A stretch of 64,000 nt of DNA from CAYVAR01 sp964449675. Lineage in GTDB: Bacteria; Patescibacteriota; Microgenomatia; UBA10105; UBA927. The position numbers and the translations under genes are program-made. The first letter of the stretch is position 1. Each line of letters begins with the position of its first letter. The stretch spans positions 1 through 64,000 of the forward strand of contig CAYVAR010000001.1 in NCBI GenBank assembly GCA_964449675.1, read 5' to 3'. Below the pieces are notes generated by a model, which had not been told where the DNA came from, made no database searches, and saw only the letters and a program-made list of their open reading frames with translations. Below, piece after piece: positions 1 to 8,164 of this stretch.

Positions 1-66
1 GCGTAGAACACTCCATCATCCTCTGTCAACTTTTTGCTAACTCCTGAACGGTTACTAACGTCGCAG

Positions 67-96
67 TTGACAAACGTTATATAAAGTTTATATAAT
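67..96 (+). promoter_or_regulatory. Sigma-A type promoter of the CopG/PIN toxin-antitoxin pair
   Basis: TTGACA at 67-72 and TATAAT at 91-96, spacing 18 nt, in AT-rich surroundings. The start codon of the antitoxin is at 103, only 6 nt past the -10 box, so the transcript would begin at or next to the ATG and be leaderless. Confidence 0.7.
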
Positions 97-102
97 ATAA
101 CC

Positions 103-357
103 ATGGATACACAAATGATAAATTTTATGATCCCTACGAATCTTCTTCGCACGATAGATCAAGCGGCTAAAGAAGAGGAACGAACGCGCAGTGAGTTTAT
201 TCGAGACGCAATGCGTGAGTATGTTTCTAGGCGTGGGATACGGCGTCAATTATGGAAGATTCGAGCCGCGAGCGTGAAGCGCAGCAAGCTCAGTTATGAT
301 GAGGCCATGGAATTGGCAGAAGAAGCAAAACAATGGGCCCGAAGAACCTCAAAATAG
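103..357 (+). CDS. Ribbon-helix-helix (CopG/MetJ-type) antitoxin
   Basis: 84 aa. The first 45 residues show the ribbon-helix-helix pattern: a beta strand (MINFMIPTNLLRTIDQ), then two helices with the ERTRSEFIRDAMREYV turn typical of CopG DNA-binding dimers. The rest is a charged helix that would wrap the toxin. It overlaps the downstream PIN-domain gene by 25 nt, the usual antitoxin-then-toxin order. It probably neutralises that toxin and represses the shared promoter at 67-96. Seen: fold pattern, overlap, promoter. Inferred: pairing and autoregulation. Confidence 0.85.
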   Translation: MDTQMINFMIPTNLLRTIDQAAKEEERTRSEFIRDAMREYVSRRGIRRQLWKIRAASVKRSKLSYDEAMELAEEAKQWARRTSK

Positions 358-761
358 TACTCGATGCAAACGTCTTTGTAAGCTTCTTCATCCATCATGG
401 AACAATTATTGACGCTCTTTTTCTTTGGTTTCTTGAGCGCGCGTTATCTGCATATGTTTCAGAGGATATATTTGCAGAGATTCAGAAAGTATTCCTTTAT
501 CCGAAGATAGCAAAGATTCTTGCGTCGCCTTCCGAAGAAATTACGTGGCTTTTGTGGCACCATGCGGAGTGGGTAAAGCCCAAGAAACACTTTTCACTGT
601 CACGTGATCCAACAGACGCAAAATATCTCGAAGCTGCTAGCGCATGCCAAGCGGATTACTTGGTAACTGGAGACCGAGACCTGCTTTCGCTCAAAAAATT
701 CGGTACAACGCGGATCGTATCGCCGAAAGAATTTTTCGAGGTGTTACAAAAAGGAATATGA
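333..761 (+). CDS. PIN-domain toxin, COG1569-like putative RNase
   Basis: 142 aa. Opens with the first PIN acidic motif (IVLDANVFVS), has a central conserved Glu (FAEIQKVF) and ends with the family signature RDPTDAKYLEAA followed by VTGDRDLL, giving the acidic residues that bind metal in PIN ribonucleases. The pattern matches the 'putative toxin-antitoxin system toxin component, PIN family' group rather than classic VapC. The start codon lies inside the antitoxin gene, so the two are translationally coupled; the stop overlaps the next gene's start. Likely an RNA-cleaving toxin; its target cannot be read from the sequence. Confidence 0.85.
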   Translation: MGPKNLKIVLDANVFVSFFIHHGTIIDALFLWFLERALSAYVSEDIFAEIQKVFLYPKIAKILASPSEEITWLLWHHAEWVKPKKHFSLSRDPTDAKYLEAASACQADYLVTGDRDLLSLKKFGTTRIVSPKEFFEVLQKGI

Positions 762-1330
762 AAAACGCGTTCATTCTCCACGGCATTGGCGGTAATCCGA
801 CGCTGAATTGGTACCAATACGTTGCACAGAAAGCGAGAGAAAAAGGGTATACGGCGTATATTCCGCAGTTGCCATCATCAGACAAGCCGGATCTTGAACT
901 GACATATGAATTTCTGGCGAAGAACTTCACGTTTGATAAAGATACGGTCCTCATCGGTCACTCCTCGGGTGTGAGCTTGGCGTTGGGAATACTTCAAAAA
1001 CTTCCCGATGACATCCTCATAAAGAGAACGATACTCGTATCCGGATTTATAGATCCACAGTTAACGCCGCAGCTGTATAGGTACATAGCTCGATCAGATT
1101 ACGACAACTTATTTCCGCATGTCTGGGATTGGAATAAAATAAGAAAAAAGTCTGGCGACTTCATTATTTTTTATTCCGACTCCGACCCGTTTGTACCGCG
1201 TCGACACGCTGACATTATGGAAAAAAAACTTCACGGGACGCTTATCCTTGTTCCTGATGCGCTTCATTTCAGCGTGACATCGGGTGGAGAACGATTTAGA
1301 AAATTTCCAGAGTTAGTTGATTATTTTTAA
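758..1330 (+). CDS. RBBP9/YdeN-like alpha/beta hydrolase
   Basis: 190 aa from the ATG at 758, which overlaps the PIN toxin stop (ATGA). An in-frame extension upstream to 644 is possible but would lie inside the toxin gene, so it is rejected. Motifs: FILHGIGGNP near the N-terminus, nucleophile elbow LIGHSSGV (Ser near residue 69), an Asp in SDSDPFVP, and a His in DALHFS, together a complete Ser-Asp-His triad. The length and HGxGG start fit the RBBP9/YdeN serine hydrolase family. Substrate unknown. The overlap suggests cotranscription with the toxin pair, but no functional link is evident. Confidence 0.8.
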   Translation: MKNAFILHGIGGNPTLNWYQYVAQKAREKGYTAYIPQLPSSDKPDLELTYEFLAKNFTFDKDTVLIGHSSGVSLALGILQKLPDDILIKRTILVSGFIDPQLTPQLYRYIARSDYDNLFPHVWDWNKIRKKSGDFIIFYSDSDPFVPRRHADIMEKKLHGTLILVPDALHFSVTSGGERFRKFPELVDYF

Positions 1331-1357
1331 GCTCCACGAAAATGTTTGAGACTAAGG

Positions 1358-1363
1358 TATAAT
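1358..1363 (+). promoter_or_regulatory. -10 box of pcrA1
   Basis: TATAAT lies 9 nt before the ATG at 1373. I see no convincing -35 box at the right distance. The position predicts a leaderless message. Confidence 0.45.
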
Positions 1364-1372
1364 TGGCAAGCA

Positions 1373-4315
1373 ATGCCAAAGATTCCTCCGGAAGAACGGA
1401 AACTTAATGATGAACAAAAGACGGCCGTGACGTTTGGCGAGGGGCCGCTTTTGATTATTGCAGGAGCGGGGACGGGGAAGACGACGGTAGTCACCGAACG
1501 GATTAAACACTTAATTGCTTCTGGAAAAGCACACGCCCAAGAAATTCTCGCCTTGACTTTCACTGAAAAGGCGAGCAGAGAAATGGAGGAGCGAGTTGAC
1601 GTGGCGCTTCCGTATGGCACAACGCAGATGTGGATCAGTACGTTTCATGCGTTTTGCGACCGGATCCTTCGGAGTGAAGCCATCAATATCGGCCTTGATC
1701 CCGGCTTTCGGTTAATGACGGAAGCAGAGACGATTCTGTTTTTCAGAAAAAACCTGTTTAAGTTCGAGCTGAAATATTTTCGTCCCCTTGGAAATCCAAC
1801 AAAGTTTATCGCGGGGATGATACAGCATTTTTCGAGACTTAAAGATGAAGATGTTAGCCCAAGCCAATACTTAGCTTGGGCAAATTCTAAATCCGAAATC
1901 CGAAATCCTAAACAAATTCAAAATCCTAAATCAAAAATTCCAAACGAAGATAAAGAAGAGACTGAAAAATATTTGGAACTTGCGAATGCATATAGAACGT
2001 ATGAGGAACTGAAGATGAAAGAAGGAGTGGCGGATTATTCGGACCTTATCAGTAACACGCTTAAGCTTTTTCGGACACGAAAAAATATCCTCACGCGCTA
2101 TCAAGAACAATTTAAATACGTTCTCATCGATGAATTTCAGGATACCAACTTTGCACAAAATGAAATAGCGGTTCTCCTTGCCGGTTCCCGCAAAAACATC
2201 ACCGTCGTAGGAGATGATGATCAGGCGATCTACCGGTGGCGGGGAGCTGCAATCAGTAACATCATCCAGTTTCGCAAGCAATTTCCGAAGGCAAAAATAA
2301 TTGTTCTTACAAAAAACTATCGTTCCACCAAAGAGATTCTGGATCGCTCTTATGACCTTATCAACAATAATAATCCGGATCGGCTAGAAGTAGCCGAGAA
2401 GATAGATAAAAAACTTGAGAGTGTTAGGAGAGTCAATGGTGAAAAAATAGAAGTAATCTATACAGAACGCGTAGAAGAGGAAGCAGAAGAAGTCGCGAAA
2501 GTGATTAAGATTTTGTCAGGGTCAGACCTTGAGAAGAAAGGGACTGACCCTATCCACTTTCGATGGAGTGATTTTGCAGTATTGGTCCGGGCAAATAATC
2601 ATGCAGAGCCATTCACTAGAGCACTCGCCCACTCCGGTATCCCCTATCAATTCCTTGGCCCTGGACAACTATTCCGCCAGCCGGAAGTAAAAGATCTCAT
2701 TGCATATCTCAAAGTGCTTTATAATTTTGAAGATAATGTCGCGATGTATCGGGTGCTCGTCATGGATTGGCTAGGGATATCTGCGCGGGATGTGGCAGTC
2801 ATAGTAAATTATGCAAAAAAATATGGGTTATCTATTTTTGAAGCGTGTGAGATTTTAGTGGGGCTTAGTTCGCAAAAAAAATTTCTCGATCCGCTATCTC
2901 GCGCTGAGGTCACTCAGTCAAATTCTCGTGTCCTGCGATCCTCGCTTCGCGAGGCCCCTTCGGCGCAGGGCTCGAATTTGCCTGAGCTCCCCGCGCGACA
3001 CTATGATATTCCATTTCCAAATTCATTAGAAACAATTGGAAAACTAAAAAAATTAATTGAGATGATTCATCGACATTTGGGACTTATCAAAAAAGAAACA
3101 GCAGGACAGATTCTTTACTATTTTCTCCAGGACAGCGGACTTCTTCAACAATTAACCGTGTATAAAACAACGAAAGAAGAAAAAATTGCAAATAATATTG
3201 CGAAGTTTTTTAACAAACTCAAGACCTACGAGGTGGAACATGAGGATGCCAGTGTGTATACGGTCGTTGATTGGATTGATCTTGCCATGAGTCTTGGCGA
3301 GTCTCCATTAGTAACAGATACCGACTGGACGGAAAACAACGCCGTCAACATCCTGACGATTCATTCAGCCAAAGGACTTGAGTTTCCGGTAGTGTTTCTC
3401 GTCAATCTTGTTGCTGCAAGGTTTCCCACTATTGAGCGAAAGGAGCAGATTCCTATCCCTGATGCATTGGTCAAGGAGATTCTTCCGATCGGTGATTACC
3501 ATCTGGAAGAAGAACGGCGACTCTTTTATGTTGGGATGACGCGCGCGCGTGATTTCCTGTACTTTACTGCTGCAAAATATTATGGAGAGGGGAAACGGGA
3601 GAAGAAACCTTCGCTATTCATAGAAGAGGCACTGGGCGAAGGAATTTCCAATTTCCAATTTCCAATTTCCAATAGGGAGAAACAACAGTTAACGCTTCTG
3701 GATTGGGCAAAGGAAGAGGAGAAGGAAGAAAAGACGGTTCGTCAACCGATTACCTACCTTTCCTATTCGCAACTGAATACCTTCCAAACCTGTCCATTAC
3801 AATACAAGTATCGCTACATTCTTAAAATTCCCGTTCCTCCATCTGCGGCGCTTACCTTTGGCGATACGATGCATAAAACGATTCGAGCTTTCTACGAACT
3901 TGTCAAGCAAGATATGCATCCTACGAAAGATACACTTGTAGGACTTCTTAATAATTACTGGAATTCCATAGGGTATGGCGACAAAGGATATGAAGAGAAG
4001 ATGAAAAAGCAAGGAGTCAAACTTCTTACTGAATTTTATGAAAAAGGATATGACCCAAAGAGAATTCCGACTGATTTAGAGCAACCATTTAGATTAAAAA
4101 TTACCCCAACGCTCAAGCTCGGGGGAAGAATCGACCGCGTCGACGAACTTACTGACGGGAAAATTGAAATTATTGATTATAAAACAGGTCAAGCGCCGAA
4201 AGGCCGTGATGTTACCCAAGATCTTCAATTAACTGTCTACGCGCTTGCCGCAACCGATGATGGCATTTACAAAAAAATTCCGGAAAAAGTCATTGTTTCC
4301 TTTTTACTTTTTTGA
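1373..4315 (+). CDS. UvrD/PcrA-type helicase with RecB-like nuclease domain, 3' end frameshifted
   Basis: 980 aa from the ATG at 1373; about 1035 aa if the frameshift is corrected. Superfamily 1 helicase motifs in order: Walker A GAGTGKTT (about residue 31), Walker B LIDEFQDT (about 252), QAIYRWRGA (about 283) and VGMTRARD (about 720). A PD-(D/E)xK nuclease domain follows (GRIDRVDE, then EIIDYKTG, about 917-938). The first Fe-S cysteine is at about 803 (TFQTCPLQYKY); the other three lie in the frameshifted tail. One extra T in the run 4301-4305 ends translation at TGA 4313-4315. Role by family: unwinding and resecting DNA in repair. Two word-repeat inserts lie in frame at 1887-1945 and 3640-3675. 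Confidence 0.85.
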   Translation: MPKIPPEERKLNDEQKTAVTFGEGPLLIIAGAGTGKTTVVTERIKHLIASGKAHAQEILALTFTEKASREMEERVDVALPYGTTQMWISTFHAFCDRILRSEAINIGLDPGFRLMTEAETILFFRKNLFKFELKYFRPLGNPTKFIAGMIQHFSRLKDEDVSPSQYLAWANSKSEIRNPKQIQNPKSKIPNEDKEETEKYLELANAYRTYEELKMKEGVADYSDLISNTLKLFRTRKNILTRYQEQFKYVLIDEFQDTNFAQNEIAVLLAGSRKNITVVGDDDQAIYRWRGAAISNIIQFRKQFPKAKIIVLTKNYRSTKEILDRSYDLINNNNPDRLEVAEKIDKKLESVRRVNGEKIEVIYTERVEEEAEEVAKVIKILSGSDLEKKGTDPIHFRWSDFAVLVRANNHAEPFTRALAHSGIPYQFLGPGQLFRQPEVKDLIAYLKVLYNFEDNVAMYRVLVMDWLGISARDVAVIVNYAKKYGLSIFEACEILVGLSSQKKFLDPLSRAEVTQSNSRVLRSSLREAPSAQGSNLPELPARHYDIPFPNSLETIGKLKKLIEMIHRHLGLIKKETAGQILYYFLQDSGLLQQLTVYKTTKEEKIANNIAKFFNKLKTYEVEHEDASVYTVVDWIDLAMSLGESPLVTDTDWTENNAVNILTIHSAKGLEFPVVFLVNLVAARFPTIERKEQIPIPDALVKEILPIGDYHLEEERRLFYVGMTRARDFLYFTAAKYYGEGKREKKPSLFIEEALGEGISNFQFPISNREKQQLTLLDWAKEEEKEEKTVRQPITYLSYSQLNTFQTCPLQYKYRYILKIPVPPSAALTFGDTMHKTIRAFYELVKQDMHPTKDTLVGLLNNYWNSIGYGDKGYEEKMKKQGVKLLTEFYEKGYDPKRIPTDLEQPFRLKITPTLKLGGRIDRVDELTDGKIEIIDYKTGQAPKGRDVTQDLQLTVYALAATDDGIYKKIPEKVIVSFLLF

Positions 4316-4477
4316 AGGTCAGGAGAAGATATCTGCGACACGAAATCAAGATCAACTGGATAAGGCTAAGAAAGAAATTGCAAAAAAAGCTGATGAAATC
4401 TCTCGAAGTGACTTTAAGCCGACCCCCGGCAAGCACTGCGACTTTTGCGAGTTCCGCCTGATCTGCGAAGCGTGGCA
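4242..4477 (+). repeat. 236-bp direct repeat, copy 1 (3' end of pcrA1)
   Basis: By eye this stretch matches 10711-10946 base for base, including the extra T that causes the frameshift. The two copies diverge immediately before (after a shared CGCTTGCCGC microhomology at the left edge) and after the GTGGCA at the right edge. Confidence 0.85.
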
Positions 4478-4481
4478 GTAA
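4302..4481 (+). pseudogene. Out-of-frame C-terminal tail of pcrA1 with Fe-S cysteine motif (tail copy A)
   Basis: In the +1 frame the nuclease domain continues: FYFFEGQEKIS, a charged helix, then CDFCEFRLICEAWQ and a TAA stop. These three cysteines with the one upstream are the four ligands of the Fe-S cluster in AddB/Cas4-type nucleases. Removing one T from 4301-4305 restores a single reading frame. The terminal 44 bases (4434-4477) are the core that recurs at three other places in the window. Confidence 0.8.
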
Positions 4482-4490
4482 GAAAAAGAG

Positions 4491-4496
4491 TACAAT
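4491..4496 (+). promoter_or_regulatory. -10 box of the AbiEii module
   Basis: TACAAT lies 7 nt before the ATG at 4504, directly after the pcrA1 stop. It suggests the toxin module has its own leaderless transcript. No clear -35 box was found. Confidence 0.35.
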
Positions 4497-4503
4497 AGAG
4501 TGT

Positions 4504-4761
4504 ATGAATGACAATAAACGCCCCTATTTTTTGTGGGACTATGATTTAACCGAGGATGATGCGCGGCGGATTTTGCGCGGGGATAACGACGTAGAAAAAT
4601 GGTGGATGATGGGGAGAATTTTGACGAACGCTCGCTTTGAGGATATCTGGCGCTATCTTTCTGTGAGAGATATCGTTCGGGAGTTTACTCACTTGCGCCT
4701 TCGACCGCAGGTCAAAGCCAATTGGTTGCGCGCACTCACCGTATGGGGGTACCATGTATAG
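4504..4761 (+). CDS. Small DUF6922-like protein, probable antitoxin partner of AbiEii toxin
   Basis: 85 aa, Trp- and Arg-rich. The pattern FLWDYDLTEDDARRILRG, then WWMMGRILTNARFEDIWRYL, ending near RALTVWGY, matches the small protein commonly found directly upstream of AbiEii-type nucleotidyltransferases in Patescibacteria (DUF6922, recalled from memory). No DNA-binding motif is obvious. The gene overlaps the nucleotidyltransferase by 8 nt, so the two are coupled. Role as antitoxin is inferred from position and size only. Confidence 0.65.
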   Translation: MNDNKRPYFLWDYDLTEDDARRILRGDNDVEKWWMMGRILTNARFEDIWRYLSVRDIVREFTHLRLRPQVKANWLRALTVWGYHV

Positions 4762-5440
4762 CTTGCAAAGTAATCCCATTCTTTTGCCCCATCAACGTGA
4801 GCTTTTAACGCTTTTTTTTACGACGGACTTCGCAAAACCATTTTTTATAACCGGCGGGACCGCACTGTCAGCATTTTACCTGGCACACAGAGAAAGCAAG
4901 GATTTGGATTTGTTCAGTCTGGAACCCTTTGACGGATTGCAGCTTGGAGCAGTCATCAGGGATATTGCCCATTCTCTCAACGCGCAGATCACCACGAGAG
5001 TCCAATCTGATAGTTATAACGAAATCTACCTAGAAAATAAAAAGGAAGGGTGGACTCAACGCGTTGATGTGGTGCGGGAGCAACCCAAGAGGTTTGGTGA
5101 TGTGATTGACATTGATGGCGTAAAAGTGGATTCTCTTGAGAATATCGGATCAAATAAAGTATTGACGATTTTCGGACGGATGGAAATCAAAGACTACATA
5201 GATCTGTATGCGATTGTGACACAAACAGACCATACGTTCGACGCTCTGTTTCAATTGGCCAAACAGAAAGATTTAGGATTAAACGAGTTTTATTTTGCTC
5301 ATACAGTCGCAAATGCGGGCATTGATCGCATCGTGACGTGGCCTCGGTTAAAAAAAAGCATTGACCGGCAGGGGATGTACGATTTTTACGCAACATTAGC
5401 ACACGATCTGTTGATGCGGGTCAAACCACAGGATCGGTGA
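4754..5440 (+). CDS. AbiEii/AbiGii-family nucleotidyltransferase toxin
   Basis: 228 aa. Shows the DUF1814/AbiEii signature of a DNA-polymerase-beta-type nucleotidyltransferase: FITGGTALSAFYL followed by SKDLDLFS, supplying the GG/S and the DxD metal ligands, then a third acid in QRVDVVRE. Later RMEIKDYIDLYAI matches the conserved K-D-xxDL segment of the family. AbiEii enzymes modify cellular RNA (tRNA in MenT relatives) and give phage-abortive growth arrest; the substrate here is unknown. The module lies between tail copies A and B of pcrA1. Confidence 0.85.
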   Translation: MYSLQSNPILLPHQRELLTLFFTTDFAKPFFITGGTALSAFYLAHRESKDLDLFSLEPFDGLQLGAVIRDIAHSLNAQITTRVQSDSYNEIYLENKKEGWTQRVDVVREQPKRFGDVIDIDGVKVDSLENIGSNKVLTIFGRMEIKDYIDLYAIVTQTDHTFDALFQLAKQKDLGLNEFYFAHTVANAGIDRIVTWPRLKKSIDRQGMYDFYATLAHDLLMRVKPQDR

Positions 5441-5493
5441 CTGTTCTAGTAAGCATCACAAAGTTATGCACGTTAGTACCTGAAGGTCCACAT

Positions 5494-5550
5494 CACTGCG
5501 ACTTCTGCGACTTCTGCGAGTTCCGCCTGATCTGCGAAGCGTGGCAGTAG
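5494..5550 (+). repeat. pcrA1 tail copy B
   Basis: Encodes HCDFCDFCEFRLICEAWQ then TAG, i.e. the pcrA1 C-terminus with CDF duplicated. Within the 44-base core it differs from copy A by one synonymous T-to-C change plus a 9-base tandem duplication. No upstream part of pcrA1 accompanies it; the preceding 45 bases look unrelated. Confidence 0.85.
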
Positions 5551-5559
5551 ATACTGTCG

Positions 5560-5606
5560 TTGACAATCATTGAGCGCGGTGCTATGCTTTAATAGTTGCG
5601 TAACTA
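5560..5606 (+). promoter_or_regulatory. Promoter and palindromic operator of the arsR/mer-like operon
   Basis: TTGACA at 5560-5565 and TATGCT at 5583-5588 with 17-nt spacing. Immediately downstream, TAGTT-GCGT-AACTA at 5593-5606 is a perfect 5-bp inverted repeat over the expected start of transcription, a plausible binding site for the ArsR-type repressor encoded next. Confidence 0.7.
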
Positions 5607-5615
5607 CTTAAACTT

Positions 5616-5933
5616 ATGCTGAGCAAAGCTCAAATCAAAAAAATAAAAACAGCAACTGCCAAAAACGGCAGGAGGCTCCCGTTGATCTTTGAAGCTCTGG
5701 GCGACCAGGGAAGGTTTCGTATTTTTAAACTGTTAACGGCGCATCACGATCTGTGCGTGACGGATATTGCGCAGGTGTTCGGGATTACCGTATCAGCGGC
5801 TTCCCAGCAGCTAAAGATTTTGGAACGAGTCGGGCTGGTGCAAAAAATCAGAATGGGGCACATGGTCTGCTATGAAATTAACAAAGATTCGGCTTTCCTT
5901 CGCATTGTCCAACTGGTACAGTATGAGAAATAA
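5616..5933 (+). CDS. ArsR-family transcriptional repressor
   Basis: 105 aa winged-helix protein: ALGDQGRFRIFKLL helix, CVTDIAQVFGITVSAASQQLKILERVGLV recognition region (split here only by description), then the wing with MGHMVCYEI. Two cysteines, one in DLCVTD at the site of the classic ArsR/SmtB alpha-3 motif and one in the wing, could sense a thiophilic metal, but the full CxCxxC is absent. It is first in an operon with mercury/thiol genes, so Hg(II), As(III) or another soft metal is the likely inducer. Stop overlaps the next start. Confidence 0.85.
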   Translation: MLSKAQIKKIKTATAKNGRRLPLIFEALGDQGRFRIFKLLTAHHDLCVTDIAQVFGITVSAASQQLKILERVGLVQKIRMGHMVCYEINKDSAFLRIVQLVQYEK

Positions 5934-6861
5934 AACCGTCATCGTAGGACTAGTCGCTGTCATTGTTGCGATAGCGGTTATTGCAGCAATATTTTCGAGA
6001 AATGACGGCGCCATAAAACATAGCGTTCCTTTAAACGAGATTATCGGCGGCGGTCCGCCTAAAGACGGGATTCCCTCCATTGATAACCCCAAATTCACTT
6101 CAGTGGCGGAGGCAAACAAGGCTCTGGCGGATGACCAGCCCGGCATCGCTTTCAGCATGAGCGGCGTAGATCGTTTTTATCCGTTTCAAATTCTGGTCTG
6201 GCACGAAATCGTCAACGATAACGTGGCCGACCAGCGAGTGCTCATTACCTATTGCCCGCTGTGTTTGTCGGGAATTGTTTTTGACCCGCTTGTTAACGGA
6301 GAGCGAGTGGAATTTGGAACATCCGGCAAGCTTTGGAACTCTAACTTAGTAATGTATGATCGCAAAACAGATTCGCTCTGGTCGCAGATTTTAGGCGAAG
6401 CAATCGTTGGGGAAATGACTGGGAAGCGGCTTGCCGTTTTGCCGTCAGACCAAATTCGATTCGGCGATTGGCGAAAACTTCATCCAAATGGCCAGGTTCT
6501 GTCGCGAGACACTGGGGCCGCAAGATTTTACGGACAAGATCCATACGGTGACTACTACACCAAGCCCGGCACATATTTCCCGGTTGGTAAAAAGGACAGC
6601 CGGCTTCCCGAGAAAGAATTTATTTTAGGAATTGTCGTCAACGGCAAAGCCAAGGCGTACTGGCCGCAAGCCGTCAAAAAATCCGGGCAGATCGAAGATC
6701 GTTTCGAAGGGAAAACCATTATTGCGGAGTACCAAAAAGATATTGATGTCGTGCGGCTCTTTGAGAAAAAAGCCGATGGACAGGCCCTCCGCATCAGTCC
6801 GTTCGGTGCGTTCTGGTTTTCCTGGGTAGCCGCCCATCCGGATACGGAATTGTTACAATGA
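5923..6861 (+). CDS. DUF3179-family secreted protein
   Basis: 312 aa from the ATG at 5923, which overlaps arsR by 11 nt; an in-frame upstream start at 5872 would give an odd N-terminus. Residues 5-24 form a membrane anchor or signal (VIVGLVAVIVAIAVIAAIF). The body has DUF3179 landmarks: LVWHEIVND, then LITYCPLCLSG with a CxxC, RVEFGTSGKLWNSNLVMYDR, and SLWSQILGEAI. The conserved CPLC suggests metal or thiol chemistry outside the membrane. DUF3179 has no established biochemical role that I know of. Its position before thioredoxin and CcdA genes suggests its cysteines are kept reduced by them. Confidence 0.85.
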   Translation: MRNKTVIVGLVAVIVAIAVIAAIFSRNDGAIKHSVPLNEIIGGGPPKDGIPSIDNPKFTSVAEANKALADDQPGIAFSMSGVDRFYPFQILVWHEIVNDNVADQRVLITYCPLCLSGIVFDPLVNGERVEFGTSGKLWNSNLVMYDRKTDSLWSQILGEAIVGEMTGKRLAVLPSDQIRFGDWRKLHPNGQVLSRDTGAARFYGQDPYGDYYTKPGTYFPVGKKDSRLPEKEFILGIVVNGKAKAYWPQAVKKSGQIEDRFEGKTIIAEYQKDIDVVRLFEKKADGQALRISPFGAFWFSWVAAHPDTELLQ

Positions 6862-7379
6862 AAAAAGGTTTAGCTATTACCATCGGGATTTTGATTATTG
6901 GGGGCGCCGGCTGGTTAGCAATATCTAACCGTAATGTTCCTGAAGAATCAACGCGCCAAACGAAGTTCCAGAAAGCTCCTGATTTTGCTCTGCAAGACTA
7001 TAACGGCAAGACAGTACGCCTTGCGGATTTTACCGGAAAACCGCTCGTCATAAACTCGTGGGCGGCGTGGTGCCCGTTCTGCCGCGAAGAACTCGTTGAC
7101 TTCGCCGCCGCCCAAAAAGAATTTGGCACGAGTGTTGTCATTGTCGCTATTGACCGGGCGGAGTCTCGCGAGGTTGCAAAAAAATATTCGGATGAGCTTG
7201 GCGCAACCGGCGATCTGATATTTTTACTTGATCCTTCAGATTCGTTTTATCAATCAATCGGCGGATTTTCCATGCCGGAGACAATCTTTGTAGATAAAAA
7301 CGGCCAATTAGTAGACCATAAGCGCGGCCCGATGGACATTGAAGAGATTGGCGATCGGATACGGAAAATTACGCAATAA
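6858..7379 (+). CDS. TlpA/ResA-like membrane-anchored thioredoxin
   Basis: 173 aa. An N-terminal anchor (residues 5-22) precedes a thioredoxin fold of the AhpC-TSA/redoxin type: APDFALQDYNGKTVRLADFTG, active site WAAWCPFCREE (CPFC), and cis-Pro in FSMPETIF. It overlaps the previous gene by 4 nt and is followed 2 nt later by ccdA, which would pass it electrons from the cytosol. Likely role: reducing extracytoplasmic thiols such as those of the DUF3179 protein or metal-bound thiols. Confidence 0.9.
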   Translation: MKKGLAITIGILIIGGAGWLAISNRNVPEESTRQTKFQKAPDFALQDYNGKTVRLADFTGKPLVINSWAAWCPFCREELVDFAAAQKEFGTSVVIVAIDRAESREVAKKYSDELGATGDLIFLLDPSDSFYQSIGGFSMPETIFVDKNGQLVDHKRGPMDIEEIGDRIRKITQ

Positions 7380-7381
7380 CT

Positions 7382-8140
7382 ATGGATACGTCGCTTATCA
7401 TCCCGGCTTTTATCGCCGGCATCCTTACCTTTCTCGCCCCTTGCACGCTTCCTTTGGTGCCAGGGTATTTAGGGTTTATTAGTGGAGCGTCTTTAGAAGA
7501 TCTTAACGATCCGGCCAAGGCAACAAAAGCTCGCTGGAACATATTTGGGAACGGCGTATTCTTTATGGCCGGTTTCAGCACGGTGTTTATTATTCTGGGA
7601 ACGCTCGTCGGTTTTATTTCCGCTTCATTGCTTGTTCCCTATCGATTGTGGCTAGGTAGAATCGGCGGTATCTTCGTCATTCTTTTTGGCCTGTTTATGC
7701 TCAATGTGCTCAACATCCCGTTTCTCGCGCGGGAGAAACGACTGATGGCTCCGGCACTTTTTAAACGGGGGAACCCGATCAACTCCTTTATCCTGGGCAC
7801 CGCGTTTGCCTTTGGCTGGACGCCGTGCGTGGGCCCGATTTTGGGTTCCGTTCTCTTTTTGGCCTCCACCGCCGCTACGGCCGCCTCGGGGGCGCTGCTG
7901 CTTGCTGTTTTCTCTGCGGGGCTGGCGATTCCGTTCCTGCTTATTGCCCTAGGGATCGGATCAGCTTCCCGATCCATCAAAACCATCTCCGGGTATCTTC
8001 CTGTTGTTTCCGTGATCGGTGGCATATTCCTTGTGTTTCTGGGGGCACTCATGGTTTCCGGAAACATGGGTATCCTCATTTCCACCGGCTACCGAATCTT
8101 TCAATTTATCCGGTATGATCGTCTGCTTAATTATCTTTAA
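7382..8140 (+). CDS. ccdA: CcdA/DsbD-type membrane electron carrier
   Basis: 252 aa, six to seven predicted membrane segments. Carries the two family cysteines in LAPCTLPLVPGYLG (first helix) and FGWTPCVGPILG (fourth helix), which shuttle electrons from cytoplasmic thioredoxin to outside thioredoxin-like proteins. Directly follows the TlpA-like gene, its natural partner. Within a metal-response operon it probably powers extracytoplasmic thiol reduction rather than cytochrome c assembly, since no cytochrome genes are near. Confidence 0.9.
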   Translation: MDTSLIIPAFIAGILTFLAPCTLPLVPGYLGFISGASLEDLNDPAKATKARWNIFGNGVFFMAGFSTVFIILGTLVGFISASLLVPYRLWLGRIGGIFVILFGLFMLNVLNIPFLAREKRLMAPALFKRGNPINSFILGTAFAFGWTPCVGPILGSVLFLASTAATAASGALLLAVFSAGLAIPFLLIALGIGSASRSIKTISGYLPVVSVIGGIFLVFLGALMVSGNMGILISTGYRIFQFIRYDRLLNYL

Positions 8141-8164
8141 TCCTATGACGGGAGGTGATACCCT

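Noticed and set aside
5872..5922. Longer start for the DUF3179 gene
   Set aside because: It would overlap arsR by 60 bases and put residues before the signal helix; the ATG at 5923 gives a normal secretory start.
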